Assembly (NCBI RefSeq): GCF_900107235.1
Contig: NZ_FNPF01000002.1
Location: 248,001-312,000 of the forward strand
Direction: 5' to 3'
DNA length: 64,000 nucleotides
DNA from: Citreimonas salinaria
GTDB lineage: Bacteria; Pseudomonadota; Alphaproteobacteria; Rhodobacterales; Rhodobacteraceae
The position numbers and the translations under genes are program-made. Every line of letters begins with the position of its first letter. The stretch's first letter is position 1. Below are positions 42,538 through 51,148 of the stretch, piece by piece. A model generated the notes under the pieces. The model worked only from the letters and a program-made list of their open reading frames with translations. It was not told the origin of the DNA and ran no database searches.

Positions 42538-42993
42538 TCAGGCGCTCTGACTGGCGCTTTCTGCTTCCTTGGCTGCCTCTGCCGCCGCCTCGATCGACAA
42601 CATGATCGAGGCGTGACGGTTCTTGAACGCCGCGGCCGGGCGCAGCACCTCGAATCCGTCGAACGGAGCGGGGGGCGTGGGGCCATCTTCCTTGAGGACC
42701 GCGCGAAGCGCATCCCGCGCCTCGGCCAGTTCGCCGGGGCTGCGCCCGATGACGGCCGACCCGACGACCGACGCGGCAGCCTGACCCAACGCGCAGGCCT
42801 TGACGTCCTGCCCGAACGCGGAAACACGGCCGTCGGCCAGCTGGACGTCGACGGTCACCGTCGAACCGCAGAGGGGCGAGCGTTTCTTCACCGTCGCCTG
42901 AGGCTCGTCCAGACGGCCCAAGTGGGGAATGTCGGCCGCAAGCTCAAGGATTCGGCCCGAGTAGAGCTTGATGAGATCGGATTCCCCGGACAT
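42538..42993 (-). CDS. IscU/NifU-like iron-sulfur scaffold protein
   Basis: 151 residues. Two of the scaffold cysteines are visible (SPLCGSTV near 41, KACALGQAAAS near 67). At the place of the third, the chain reads KNRHASIML with His, so cluster ligation differs from IscU. Annotated in relatives as a scaffold-like or NifU-like N-terminal domain protein. The start at 42993 is just before LIKLYSGRILELAADIP. Divergent from hisI. Confidence 0.82.
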   Translation of the reverse strand: MSGESDLIKLYSGRILELAADIPHLGRLDEPQATVKKRSPLCGSTVTVDVQLADGRVSAFGQDVKACALGQAAASVVGSAVIGRSPGELAEARDALRAVLKEDGPTPPAPFDGFEVLRPAAAFKNRHASIMLSIEAAAEAAKEAESASQSA

Positions 42994-43047
42994 GGCTTTC
43001 CCTTCGGCAGCGTGACCCTTAGATAGGGTTTCGGGCGTCAGAGCAAA

Positions 43048-43434
43048 ATGGTTTTTAACATGCGCGTGCAGCAGATATTCGACCCTTCGACACTCCGCTA
43101 CGACGCGGCCGGCCTTGTCCCCTGCATCGCGCAGGAAGAGGGGACCGGCGACGTTCTGATGATGGCGTGGATGAATGCCGAAGCCGTCGAACGCACGCTG
43201 AGCACGGGCCGGATCACCTACTGGTCGAGGTCCCGAAGCGCTCTCTGGATCAAGGGGGAAAGCTCCGGCCACGTGCAGGAGCTCGTCGACCTGCGGATCG
43301 ACTGCGACCGCGACTGTCTTCTCGCGATCGTCCAGCAGACCGGGCCGGCTTGTCACACGAACCGCAAGACGTGCTTCTTTACGGCGGTCAGGGACGGGGA
43401 GGAAACGGAACTGATGGGGCCGGATCCCGTCTGA
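43048..43434 (+). CDS. hisI: Phosphoribosyl-AMP cyclohydrolase
   Basis: 128 residues. Third step of histidine synthesis, zinc/magnesium dependent. VLMMAWMNAEAVERTL, YWSRSRSALWIKGE, the metal site DCDRDC, and GPACHTNRKTCF with the last Cys ligands. The HisE phosphohydrolase domain is not fused. ATG at 43048 or 43060; neither has a clear ribosome-binding site. Confidence 0.94.
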   Translation: MVFNMRVQQIFDPSTLRYDAAGLVPCIAQEEGTGDVLMMAWMNAEAVERTLSTGRITYWSRSRSALWIKGESSGHVQELVDLRIDCDRDCLLAIVQQTGPACHTNRKTCFFTAVRDGEETELMGPDPV

Positions 43435-43461
43435 AGAATACGTCCCTCCAAGCCCGAGGGA

Positions 43462-44346
43462 TCAGGGGACGGCGGGACTCCCGCCGAGACCGACAAGCTT
43501 TCGCAGGTCGTCCGGCGACAGACCATCGTTCCTGTATGCCGAAATGGCGCGGGCGTCGTCGCGCTTCGCAAGCCGCCGGCCTTCGGGATCGCGGATCAGG
43601 CGATGGTGGTGGTAGACCGGGCGGGGTAAGCTGAACAGGTCCTGCAACACCCTGTGAATCCAGGTGGCTTCGCCCAGATCCTCGCCGCGGACGATATGGG
43701 TGATCCCTTGGGCGCCGTCGTCCAGAACGACTGAAAGATGGTAGCTGCCGGGAAAGTCGCGCCGCGAAAGAACCACGTCGCCTACCTGTTCGAGCATGTC
43801 CTTCGCCGGGCGCCGACGCCTTTGAGGCTGACCTCGGCCGATCTCGTCGAAGCTGATTGTATCGGCGCCAATGCGCTCGAGCGCGGCGCGCATGTCGAGT
43901 CGCAAGGCGGTGTGTTGGGGCATCGGACTCGCGGGCGTCCGGGCAAAGGCACGGCAGGTACCAGGATAGACGATTCCGTCCGGCCCGCGCTGAGGCTCCG
44001 CCCCTTCCTGAGGCGCGCTGGCGGCCGCGACGATGTCTCGCCTGCTGCACGAGCAGGCATAGATCAGCCCCTCGGCCCAGAGCCACCGCAAAGCGTCGTC
44101 GTAAACCCCAAGCCGGTCCGACTGGCGCATCGGCGGCGCGTCCCATCGGATGCCGAGCCAAGCCAGATCCTCGTAGATAGCGCGTTCCCATGACTCGCGC
44201 GACCGCGTCCGGTCGATATCCTCGATCCGCAGCAGGAAGTGGCCGCCCGCGGAGCGCGCGAGGTCGTGCGCCATCCAAGCTGAAAAGGCGTGCCCCAGAT
44301 GCAGGGGCCCGGTCGGCGACGGGGCGAACCGAGTGACGAGGGTCAT
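43462..44346 (-). CDS. gluQ: Glutamyl-Q tRNA(Asp) synthetase
   Basis: 294 residues. Charges glutamate onto queuosine 34 of tRNA-Asp. A GluRS catalytic core without the anticodon domain: RFAPSPTGPLHLGH at the N-terminus, LRIEDIDRTRS, zinc-type cysteines in YACSCSRRD and YPGTCRAF, and a KMSKS-like LAKRDDA. The frame is open to a GTG at 44400 that would overlap trmFO as GTGA. The ATG at 44346 puts the motif at the usual distance from the start. Confidence 0.93.
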   Translation of the reverse strand: MTLVTRFAPSPTGPLHLGHAFSAWMAHDLARSAGGHFLLRIEDIDRTRSRESWERAIYEDLAWLGIRWDAPPMRQSDRLGVYDDALRWLWAEGLIYACSCSRRDIVAAASAPQEGAEPQRGPDGIVYPGTCRAFARTPASPMPQHTALRLDMRAALERIGADTISFDEIGRGQPQRRRRPAKDMLEQVGDVVLSRRDFPGSYHLSVVLDDGAQGITHIVRGEDLGEATWIHRVLQDLFSLPRPVYHHHRLIRDPEGRRLAKRDDARAISAYRNDGLSPDDLRKLVGLGGSPAVP

Positions 44347-44396
44347 GTCTTCCGCGGCACGCAGGCTTTCAGGCGCGGCTTCTTTGCCTGCTTCGG

Positions 44397-45758
44397 TCAC
44401 TCAGCCGCCCGGGAGGCCCGTTGAGCGTGCAGCCACTCAGTCCATGCCGCCTTGGCCCGATCGGTATATGCTTTGTACCGGTCGCGACGACCGCGACGCC
44501 CGCCGCGTATGCCGTCGAGAGGCCGGAACAGTCCGAAATTGACGTTCATCGGCTGGAACGTCTTCGCCTCTGCGCCGCCGCTGATGTGGTGCATCAATGC
44601 TCCATGCGCCGTATCCTGCGGCACGACCGGTAGATCCTGGTCTAAGATTTCCGACGCGGCCATGCGTCCGGCAATCAGCCCCATTGCGGCGGATTCGACG
44701 TAGCCTTCGACCCCGGTCACCTGTCCGGCAAAACGGATGTTCGGGCGGGTACGCAGGCGCATGCGCTCGTCGAGCAGCGTGGGCGAGTTCAGGAACGTGT
44801 TGCGATGAATGCCGCCGAGCCGGGCGAAATTCGCCTCGCCCAAGCCGGGGATCATGCGGAAGACGTCCTTTTGCGCGCCGTATTTCATTTTCGTCTGGAA
44901 GCCGACGATGTTGTACAGGGTGCCAAGCGCATTGTCGCGGCGCAGCTGGACCACGGCCCAAGGCTTGTGCTCAGGGTCGTGCGGGTTCGTCAGGCCCACG
45001 GGTTTCATGGGCCCGTGGCGCAGCGTCTCGCGCCCGCGTTCGGCCATGACCTCGATGGGCAGGCACCCGTCGAAATATCCGGCGGTCTCGCCTTCGTGGA
45101 ACTCGGTCTTGTCGGCGGCCAGCAGCGCGTCGATGAAGGCATCGTACTGCTCGCGCGTCATCGGACAGTTGATATAGGCGGTCCGCTCCGCCTCGGTTTC
45201 GCCCTTGTCGTAGCGAGACTGCCGCCATGCGATGTCCATGTCGATCGTATCGGCATAGACGATGGGCGCGATCGCGTCGAAGAAGGCAAGCCTTTCCGCG
45301 CCGGTCTCGGCCTGTATGGCCGCGCCCAAAGCGGTGCTGGTCAACGGCCCGGTGGCAAAGATCCAATGCCCGTCGGTCGGAAGCTCGGTCACTTCCTCGT
45401 GCGAAACGCGTACATTCGGATGCGCCGTCAGCGCGTCGGTCACCGCCTGCGCGAAGGGATCGCGATCGACGGCCAGCGCGCCGCCCGCAGGGAGGCGATG
45501 CGCGTGAGCCGTGCGCATGATCAGGCCGCCGGCATGCATCATTTCCCAATGCAGCAGGCCCACGGCGTTCTGTTCGTCGTCGTCCGAGCGGAACGAGTTC
45601 GAGCACACCATCTCGCCCAGGTTTCCGGTCCGGTGGGCGAATGTACCGACCTTGGGGCGCATTTCGTGAATGACAACCGGTACGCCCATCGAGGCCGCCT
45701 GCCATGCTGCCTCGGACCCGGCCATGCCGCCGCCGACGATGTGAAGCTCTGTTTTCAT
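44397..45758 (-). CDS. trmFO: tRNA (uracil-54-C5) methyltransferase TrmFO
   Basis: 453 residues. Folate- and FAD-dependent methylation of U54 in tRNA. FAD-binding [14 protein letters not shown] at the N-terminus; CSNSFRSDD carries one conserved Cys and [14 protein letters not shown] the other. Immediately upstream of gluQ, so two tRNA-modification genes are probably co-transcribed. Confidence 0.95.
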   Translation of the reverse strand: MKTELHIVGGGMAGSEAAWQAASMGVPVVIHEMRPKVGTFAHRTGNLGEMVCSNSFRSDDDEQNAVGLLHWEMMHAGGLIMRTAHAHRLPAGGALAVDRDPFAQAVTDALTAHPNVRVSHEEVTELPTDGHWIFATGPLTSTALGAAIQAETGAERLAFFDAIAPIVYADTIDMDIAWRQSRYDKGETEAERTAYINCPMTREQYDAFIDALLAADKTEFHEGETAGYFDGCLPIEVMAERGRETLRHGPMKPVGLTNPHDPEHKPWAVVQLRRDNALGTLYNIVGFQTKMKYGAQKDVFRMIPGLGEANFARLGGIHRNTFLNSPTLLDERMRLRTRPNIRFAGQVTGVEGYVESAAMGLIAGRMAASEILDQDLPVVPQDTAHGALMHHISGGAEAKTFQPMNVNFGLFRPLDGIRGGRRGRRDRYKAYTDRAKAAWTEWLHAQRASRAAE

Positions 45759-45796
45759 GGGCCGTAGATAGCGGTGCCGTCGGCCCGTGCCAAGGG

Positions 45797-46579
45797 TCAG
45801 GACCAGTCGGGCGCGCGCTTATCGAGAAAGGCGGCGATGCCTTCTTCGGTGTCGCGCCACAGCATGTTCTCGACCATCACCGCGGCGGTCCTGTCATAGG
45901 CTTCGTCGAGGTCCTGCTCGATCTGGTCGTAGAAGGCGCGCTTGCCGATCTTCACTGCGGCCGACAGCTTGCCCGCGACGGTTTCCGCCAGCGCGCGGGT
46001 CTCGCTCTGAAGACGGTCAGCCGGCACCACCCGGTTCACGAGGCCCAGTCGCTCTGCCTCGGCGGCGTCGATGAACTGGCCGGTGGTCAGCATTTCGAAA
46101 GCCTTCTTGCGCGGAATATTCCGAGACAACGCGACCATCGGCGTCGAGCAGAACAATCCGATATTGACCCCGTTGACGCCGAACCGCGTGCCTTCTGCGG
46201 CGACCACCATGTCGCAGCTTGCCACCAGTTGGCAGCCCGCCGCGGTGGCAATGCCGTGGGCCTGCGCGATGACGGGTTGGGGCAGGCGGGTCAGACCCGT
46301 CATCACCTTGGCGCACCGCGCGAAGAGGTCGGCGAAATACGCCTTGCCGCCGTCCTCGGCCTGCCGTCCCGCCTGCATCTGCTTCAGGTCGTGGCCGGCG
46401 CAGAACGCCTTACCCGCGCCCGACAGGATGACCACGCGGATATCGCGATCATCCGCCAACGCGTCGATCTGGTCCTGCAGCGCGACCAGCATCTCGTCCG
46501 AAAGGGCATTGAGCCGCTCGGGCGCGTTCATGTGCAGATGGGCGACGCGGCCCTCGTCTTTGCGAACGAGCAGTTCCAT
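45797..46579 (-). CDS. Enoyl-CoA hydratase/isomerase family protein
   Basis: 260 residues, crotonase fold. The first oxyanion-hole segment is [12 protein letters not shown] and the second is [31 protein letters not shown] is characteristic of the ECHDC3-like group, which lacks the usual catalytic glutamates. The true reaction is uncertain. Divergent from a thioesterase gene; both have good ribosome-binding sites in the 56-bp gap. Confidence 0.88.
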   Translation of the reverse strand: MELLVRKDEGRVAHLHMNAPERLNALSDEMLVALQDQIDALADDRDIRVVILSGAGKAFCAGHDLKQMQAGRQAEDGGKAYFADLFARCAKVMTGLTRLPQPVIAQAHGIATAAGCQLVASCDMVVAAEGTRFGVNGVNIGLFCSTPMVALSRNIPRKKAFEMLTTGQFIDAAEAERLGLVNRVVPADRLQSETRALAETVAGKLSAAVKIGKRAFYDQIEQDLDEAYDRTAAVMVENMLWRDTEEGIAAFLDKRAPDWS

Positions 46580-46635
46580 CTTGTCCTCCTCACATTGTGC
46601 CGCGAGTGTAACGACGCAACGATAGGGAGGAAAGC

Positions 46636-47061
46636 GTGCCGCACTTCAGCGCCGAAGAGATGACAGCGTTTCTGGACGAGGTGTTCCCGCAGGTGCGGGG
46701 CATGTTCGCGATCGATAGAATGGACGGCGACCGCGTCGTCATGCGGCTGCACGCCGACGACCGTCACCTGCGTCCGGGGGGCACAGTGTCGGGTCCGGCG
46801 ATGTTCTCGCTGGCGGACGTGGCCGCCTACGTGGCGACCATGGCGCGGATCGGGCGCGAGGCGCTGACCGTGACGACGCATTGCTCGATCGACTTCATGC
46901 GCAAGCCGGCGGCGGGTCGCGATCTTCTGGCCGAGGCGCGACTGCTCAAGCTGGGCCGCACGCTGAGCGTAACCGACGTGCTGCTCTATTCGGAAGGCAT
47001 GGACGAGCCGGTCGCACATGCCAGTCTGACCTACGCCATCCCGCGGCGACGCGACACCTAG
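46636..47061 (+). CDS. PaaI-type hotdog-fold thioesterase
   Basis: 141 residues. DRHLRPGGTVSGPAMFSLAD holds the expected catalytic-site region, and the hotdog helix is followed by VTTHCSIDFMRKPAAG. Starts with GTG after AGGGAGGAAA. It probably cleaves a small acyl-CoA, perhaps in the same path as the divergent crotonase. Its stop overlaps the last codons of the speE remnant on the other strand. Confidence 0.88.
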   Translation: MPHFSAEEMTAFLDEVFPQVRGMFAIDRMDGDRVVMRLHADDRHLRPGGTVSGPAMFSLADVAAYVATMARIGREALTVTTHCSIDFMRKPAAGRDLLAEARLLKLGRTLSVTDVLLYSEGMDEPVAHASLTYAIPRRRDT

Positions 47062-47297
47062 GGCAGCAGGCGACGTAGTTCGGCAGCGCGAAGGATGCTT
47101 GGTGGACCTGCGGATTGGTGTAACCCGTTGCGATGCCGGACGCGTCAAAGCGCCATTGCAGGACGTCAAGAGGCGTGCCGCGCGCGTCGCCCGACGCGCA
47201 GTCGCTGATGGTCGGTCGCGCTGTCATAGTGCAGACGCTTGATCCGAAGCGATTGCGCATGATCGGCGAGCAGGGCGTCGCGCTCCCACTCGCTCAT
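47058..47297 (-). pseudogene. speE: speE remnant: internally deleted spermidine synthase
   Basis: On the minus strand the ATG at 47297 opens about 33 residues that match the N-terminus of spermidine synthase (QSLRIKRLHYDSATDHQ; compare the E. coli TDHQ region) before stopping at 47166. In another frame, about 47170 onward gives VLQWRFDASGIATGYTNP then VHQASFALPNYV, the normal C-terminus. About 210 codons, including the whole catalytic domain, are missing. The deletion junction falls within 47171-47198. A one-base shift at the very end would restore a RLLP stop. It lies 42 bp after the speD remnant. Confidence 0.75.
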
Positions 47298-47339
47298 GCG
47301 GCGATGCCGGCCTCGGCGACCACTCCTGCACCCTGCTTG

Positions 47340-47706
47340 TTAGCGCACGTGCACGTCGCCGGTCTCGAACGCCGCCGCCAGCACGTCGACTGCCGGCCAG
47401 AAGCACGCATCGCCGCACATGAACACGTCGAAGGCGCCGTAGCCGATCTCCGGCCACTTGTGCATCGAGATGCTGCTTTCGGCCAGCACGGCCACGCCCT
47501 GGGGCGAGAACTTGTGCTTGTGAATGTGCAGCAGCTTCACCCCGCAGGTGTCGGCACAACCGCGGAACGCCTGCGCGATGCGCGCCTCGTCATCCAGCCC
47601 GGTGCCGTTGACTACCTCGGAAATGAAATGCGTGCCGGCATAGACGGTCAGCCCGTCCCGGATGAAATGATCGTCGTGCGACGTATCAAGGATGTTTCGA
47701 TCGCAT
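47340..47706 (-). pseudogene. speD: speD-like S-adenosylmethionine decarboxylase lacking a usable start
   Basis: The frame is open from 47792 to the TAA at 47340 but has no ATG, GTG or TTG before an internal GTG at 47540. The homologous part starts near residues DDHFIRDGL and reads VYAGTHFISEVVN, LLHIHKHKFSPQ and VLAESSISMHKWPE, then FDVFMCGD. The pyruvoyl-forming Ser (after AE), the His of SMHKW and the Cys of FMCGD are retained, while the normal His after the Ser is Ser. An ATG at 47706 would be in frame if one C after it were removed. Likely a recently frameshifted class 1b decarboxylase. Confidence 0.65.
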
Positions 47707-47940
47707 GCGGGTGCGAGACCTCGCGCGGTGTCTTTCTCTTGGGCGCCTGTCTCCAGACCGATCCCCAGCCCAGTTGGAAGAGGTCCAATTCCTTAACGGC
47801 CTGCCCCTTCGTTCCAGCAGTTCGTTCCAGTCGGCCCTTAGCCCCCCAGGAAGTCCTTGGGTTGGGATCATCGGATCCAAAAGTCCGGCCGAATCAGTGA
47901 GTGGAGCCTGCTCCTTCAAGTGGAGTTTTGTTCATGCAGC

Positions 47941-47962
47941 GAAACTCGACCGGTCGAGTTTC
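47941..47962. promoter_or_regulatory. 22-bp perfect palindrome
   Basis: GAAACTCGACC is followed directly by its exact reverse complement GGTCGAGTTTC, with no spacer. It sits about 130 bp upstream of the MocR-like gene and could be a homodimer operator. Confidence 0.55.
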
Positions 47963-48016
47963 CCGGTTCGGGTGCGTGTCGTTCATCTGCCTGAAGCTCA
48001 AAACGATGGCGACGTT

Positions 48017-48036
48017 AATTGTATCGACACGATTAG
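48017..48036. promoter_or_regulatory. Near-palindrome upstream of MocR-like gene
   Basis: TAATTGTATC / GACACGATTA, 8 of 10 positions symmetric, 58 bp before the start codon. Candidate autoregulatory operator of the GntR/MocR protein. Confidence 0.4.
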
Positions 48037-48093
48037 GTGGTGAGGTCCAGGACAGTGAGGCGCGACGGCAATGCGAGACGACAGGATCAGGCG

Positions 48094-49494
48094 ATGTATC
48101 CGATTGAAGTTCTATACGCGAAGCAGACGGGGGGGCCGAAATACATGGCACTGGCCCGCGCGATCCGCGGCGCGGTTCGGAACGCCGCACTTGCTCCGGG
48201 CGACCGCTTGCCGCCTGTGCGCGGCTTGGCCGGCCGGATCGGCGTCACGCCGGGCACCGTGGCCCGGACCTACAGCCTGCTGTGCGACGAGGGCGTCCTG
48301 CAGGCCACGGTCGGGCGCGGTACGTTCGTCGCGGGGGAAGGCATATCTGCAGAGCCGGCCATCCGCCTGAGCCCGCGCCGGTTCGACCTGACGGCTTGGC
48401 GGTGGCCGGATATGGGGCAGAGCGCCTTGATCCGCGCCGCCTTGGCACGCGCGACCGGAGGCGAATACGCGGCGCTTCGGCACGCAGTGTACCCGCCGGG
48501 TTCCGACGACGACGCGGCGCCGCGGGCGATGCTCGGTTGGTTGGACACCGAGCGAACGGGAACCATCCGCATCGAAGACATCCAGCTCACGCACGGGGCC
48601 CAGGCCGCGGTGCAGACTGTCATGCACGCGGTGCTTCGCGGCGCGCGGCCGGTGGTCCTGGTGGACGAGTTGTCGGCGCCAGTCTTCGCGCGGGTGGCGG
48701 GGTTGCTTCGGGCCGAGGTCGTGGCCGTTCCCATGGATCGGGAGGGCGTTCTTCCCCGCGCGCTTGATGACGTCGTATCCGGCACGGGGGCGCAACTGCT
48801 ATGTACCGCGTCCGAGGCGCACGATCCCACGACATTGAGCACGCCCCGCGCCCGACGCGAAGCGATCGCCGCGGTTGCGCGCCGTCATGATCTTCACGTG
48901 CTCGACTACGATTGTACCAGGACGGGCGCCGCCGACGGCCCGGGATATCGCGCGCTGCTGCCCGAGCGCGGCTGGCATGTCGGGATGGTGGCGGCGTCCC
49001 TGTCTCCCTGGCTGGAAGCAGGATTAGTCGTCGCGCCCGTCGGACAGGCCGCCCGGCTGAAGCAGGTGGCAGATGACGCAGGGACGTCGCTGCGTGCGCC
49101 GTTCGCGGACGCACAGGCGGCGTTGCTGGACAAGGTCGAGATGCGCGACGTCCACGATCGTGCCCGCGACGAACTCAACCGATACCTGTCTGCGGCCGGC
49201 GAGGCGCTCAAGGCGCACCGCCCGGTCTGGCGTCGGGACGCCGCCCACCTATGGCTGCCGCTGCCGCGCGGATGGACGGCCAGCGGCTTCGTTGCTGCCG
49301 CGTCGGCCGCCGGCGTTACGGTGAGCCCGGCCACCGACTTTGCCCTTCCCGACGCCCATGCGCCCCGCGCAGTGCGCATCGCCATCGATGCGCAGATTGC
49401 TTTCGACTGCTTCGTCCACGCGATCACGATTCTGGCCGACCTGCTGGACCGGGGGCCGCAGGCGACAGCTGACACGACCGCGGGTCCACTCTAG
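48094..49494 (+). CDS. MocR-like GntR regulator with degenerate aminotransferase domain
   Basis: 466 residues. N-terminal winged helix-turn-helix (LPPVRGLAGRIGVTPGTVAR, about 35-54) joined to an aminotransferase-like domain from about 110. Landmarks of that domain are kept (LTHGAQAAVQ, VLDYDCTR), but the PLP-lysine site, SxSK in active family members, reads ASLSPWLEAG, so the Schiff-base lysine is gone. The protein may bind another ligand or not respond to PLP. It lies beside the broken speD and speE genes; a past regulatory link is possible but unproven. Confidence 0.82.
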   Translation: MYPIEVLYAKQTGGPKYMALARAIRGAVRNAALAPGDRLPPVRGLAGRIGVTPGTVARTYSLLCDEGVLQATVGRGTFVAGEGISAEPAIRLSPRRFDLTAWRWPDMGQSALIRAALARATGGEYAALRHAVYPPGSDDDAAPRAMLGWLDTERTGTIRIEDIQLTHGAQAAVQTVMHAVLRGARPVVLVDELSAPVFARVAGLLRAEVVAVPMDREGVLPRALDDVVSGTGAQLLCTASEAHDPTTLSTPRARREAIAAVARRHDLHVLDYDCTRTGAADGPGYRALLPERGWHVGMVAASLSPWLEAGLVVAPVGQAARLKQVADDAGTSLRAPFADAQAALLDKVEMRDVHDRARDELNRYLSAAGEALKAHRPVWRRDAAHLWLPLPRGWTASGFVAAASAAGVTVSPATDFALPDAHAPRAVRIAIDAQIAFDCFVHAITILADLLDRGPQATADTTAGPL

Positions 49495-50864
49495 CGCGTG
49501 ATCGCGTCCAGCACACGCGCCCAGCTGCGGATACCTTTGTGGAAACTTTCCACGTCGTACTTCTCGTTCGGGGAATGGATCTGGTCGTCGTCCTTGGCCC
49601 AGCCCAGAAGCATCGCGTCCATGCCGAGTATCGCCTTGAAGTAGCCCGCCACCGGAATCGACCCGCCGCAGCCGGTGAACGCGGCCTCGTCACCCCATTC
49701 GGCGCCAAGCACGGCGCGAGCAGCCTCGAACGCCGGATGCACTGTCGACATCTGGCTGGCGGGCGAGGCGCCGTGGCCATGGAATGCGACCTTGCAATCC
49801 GACGGCACCTGCGCGCGCACCCAGTCGCGGAAATGCTCGCGCAGGGCGTGTGGGTCCTGCTGGCCCACCAGGCGAAAGCTGACCTTGGCCGACGCGCGTG
49901 ACGGCAGCACCGTTTTGAAGCCCTCGCCGGTATAGCCGCCCTTGATGCCGTTGATCTCGGCGGTGGGGCGCGACCAGATCATCTCAAGCGCGGTGCGGTC
50001 GGATTCGCCCGCTGGAGTCTTCAGCCCGACCTCGCCCAAAAACCTTTCGTGGTCGAAGCCGAGCGCCTTCCATTGCTCGGCCATCTCCTGCGGCAGTTCA
50101 GGCACGTCGTCGTAGAAATGCGGAACCTGTACGCGCCCGTTGTCGTCGTGCAGCCCGGCGAGGATGCGCGTCAGCACCCGGATCGGGTTCATCGACGGGC
50201 CACCATACATGCCCGAGTGCAGGTCCTTGCCGGGGCCGGTAATGACGATCTCTTCGCCCAGCAGGCCGCGCAGCTGGGTCATGATCGAGGGCGTGCGAGA
50301 CTGGAACAGCCCAGTGTCGCAGATCAGCGCCAGGTCGGCGCGGAGTTCGTCGGCGTTTTCCTTCAGGAAGGGGATCAGCGACGGCGAGCCCGACTCCTCC
50401 TCGCCCTCGAAGAAGAAGGTGATGCGGCAGGGCAGCGATCCATTCACCTGTTGCCAGGCGCGGCAGGCCTCGACGAAGGTCATCAGCTGACCCTTGTCAT
50501 CCGACGCGCCGCGACCGCGGATCACGCGGCCCTTCTCGGTCACCTCGACGGCCGGGTCGAAGGGATCGCGGTTCCACAATTCCAGCGGATCGACGGGCTG
50601 CACGTCGTAATGACCGTAGAACAGAATGTGCGGGCCGTCGCCGGGCACGTGGCCCACCACCATCGGGTGGCCGGGGGTGGGGCGTTTCTCGGCCTTGACG
50701 CCCATGGAACGCAGGTCCTCCACCAGCCAGTCCGCGGCCTTTCCGCACTGTGGCTTGTACGTCGGATCGGTCGAGATCGACGGGATCGACAGCAGCGCGC
50801 ACAGCCGCTCGATCGCCTGCGGCAGGTCGTCGTCGATGCGGGACAAAACGGTATCCAGGCTCAT
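49491..50864 (-). CDS. M20-family metallopeptidase (dipeptidase)
   Basis: 457 residues. Metal ligands: FYGHYDVQPVD, GASDDKGQL, FEGEEESGSP, CDTGLFQ and the C-terminal CGGSIPV. The dimerisation domain lies between. Similar to cytosolic carnosinase/CNDP-type dipeptidases. It overlaps the stop of the MocR gene by 4 bp, convergently. Confidence 0.9.
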   Translation of the reverse strand: MSLDTVLSRIDDDLPQAIERLCALLSIPSISTDPTYKPQCGKAADWLVEDLRSMGVKAEKRPTPGHPMVVGHVPGDGPHILFYGHYDVQPVDPLELWNRDPFDPAVEVTEKGRVIRGRGASDDKGQLMTFVEACRAWQQVNGSLPCRITFFFEGEEESGSPSLIPFLKENADELRADLALICDTGLFQSRTPSIMTQLRGLLGEEIVITGPGKDLHSGMYGGPSMNPIRVLTRILAGLHDDNGRVQVPHFYDDVPELPQEMAEQWKALGFDHERFLGEVGLKTPAGESDRTALEMIWSRPTAEINGIKGGYTGEGFKTVLPSRASAKVSFRLVGQQDPHALREHFRDWVRAQVPSDCKVAFHGHGASPASQMSTVHPAFEAARAVLGAEWGDEAAFTGCGGSIPVAGYFKAILGMDAMLLGWAKDDDQIHSPNEKYDVESFHKGIRSWARVLDAITR

Positions 50865-51054
50865 GCGCAGGCTCCTTGCGGGCGTTTCGGCGCGAGCCTA
50901 CCAGAGGCCGGACCAGTGTCCAGCGCACCACGTGACGCCGCGCCGCGACGTTTCCGATCGGCTCCATTATTTCCGCGTTGACGCACCGGAGGTCGACGTG
51001 GATGACGCGAACCGAGGGGTGCGACCGCCTGTCATTGACCTAGCGCATGGACAC

Positions 51055-51127
51055 ATAGGCCTATTGCCTATATCTATTCACGAACCTGAATACGGACCTG
51101 TCCGTTACGTCCGCCCGCTTTGCGGAC
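51055..51127 (+). promoter_or_regulatory. hemA leader with four palindromes
   Basis: ATAGGCCTAT (51055-51064), TATTCA-N6-TGAATA (51075-51092), ACGGAC-CT-GTCCGT (51092-51105) and GTCCGC-N7-GCGGAC (51109-51127), all perfect, within 95 bp of the hemA start. The last two can swap partners (CGGAC with either GTCCG), so exclusive RNA hairpins are possible. The canonical Fnr box (TTGAT-N4-ATCAA) and PpsR box are not present. Confidence 0.5.
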
Positions 51128-51148
51128 AGAATGCCGAAGGAGGCGCCG

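Larger units (their letters stand above)
47707..48093. other. 387-bp gap with palindromes, no recognised gene
   Basis: Base composition is visibly less GC-rich than the neighbours. It contains a 22-bp perfect palindrome and a 20-bp near-palindrome. A 77-codon minus ORF (47686-47919) and a 112-codon plus ORF cross it; neither shows a domain I recognise. Confidence 0.5.

Noticed and set aside
47811-47835. GTTC repeats (gttccagcagttcgttcc) as another LexA box
   Set aside because: Spacings are five and nine bases, not seven, and there is no clear gene downstream.
47686-47919. 77-codon minus ORF between the speD remnant and the MocR gene
   Set aside because: No recognised domain and no clear ribosome-binding site. 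It could be a fragment of something transferred, but I cannot support a gene or an IS.
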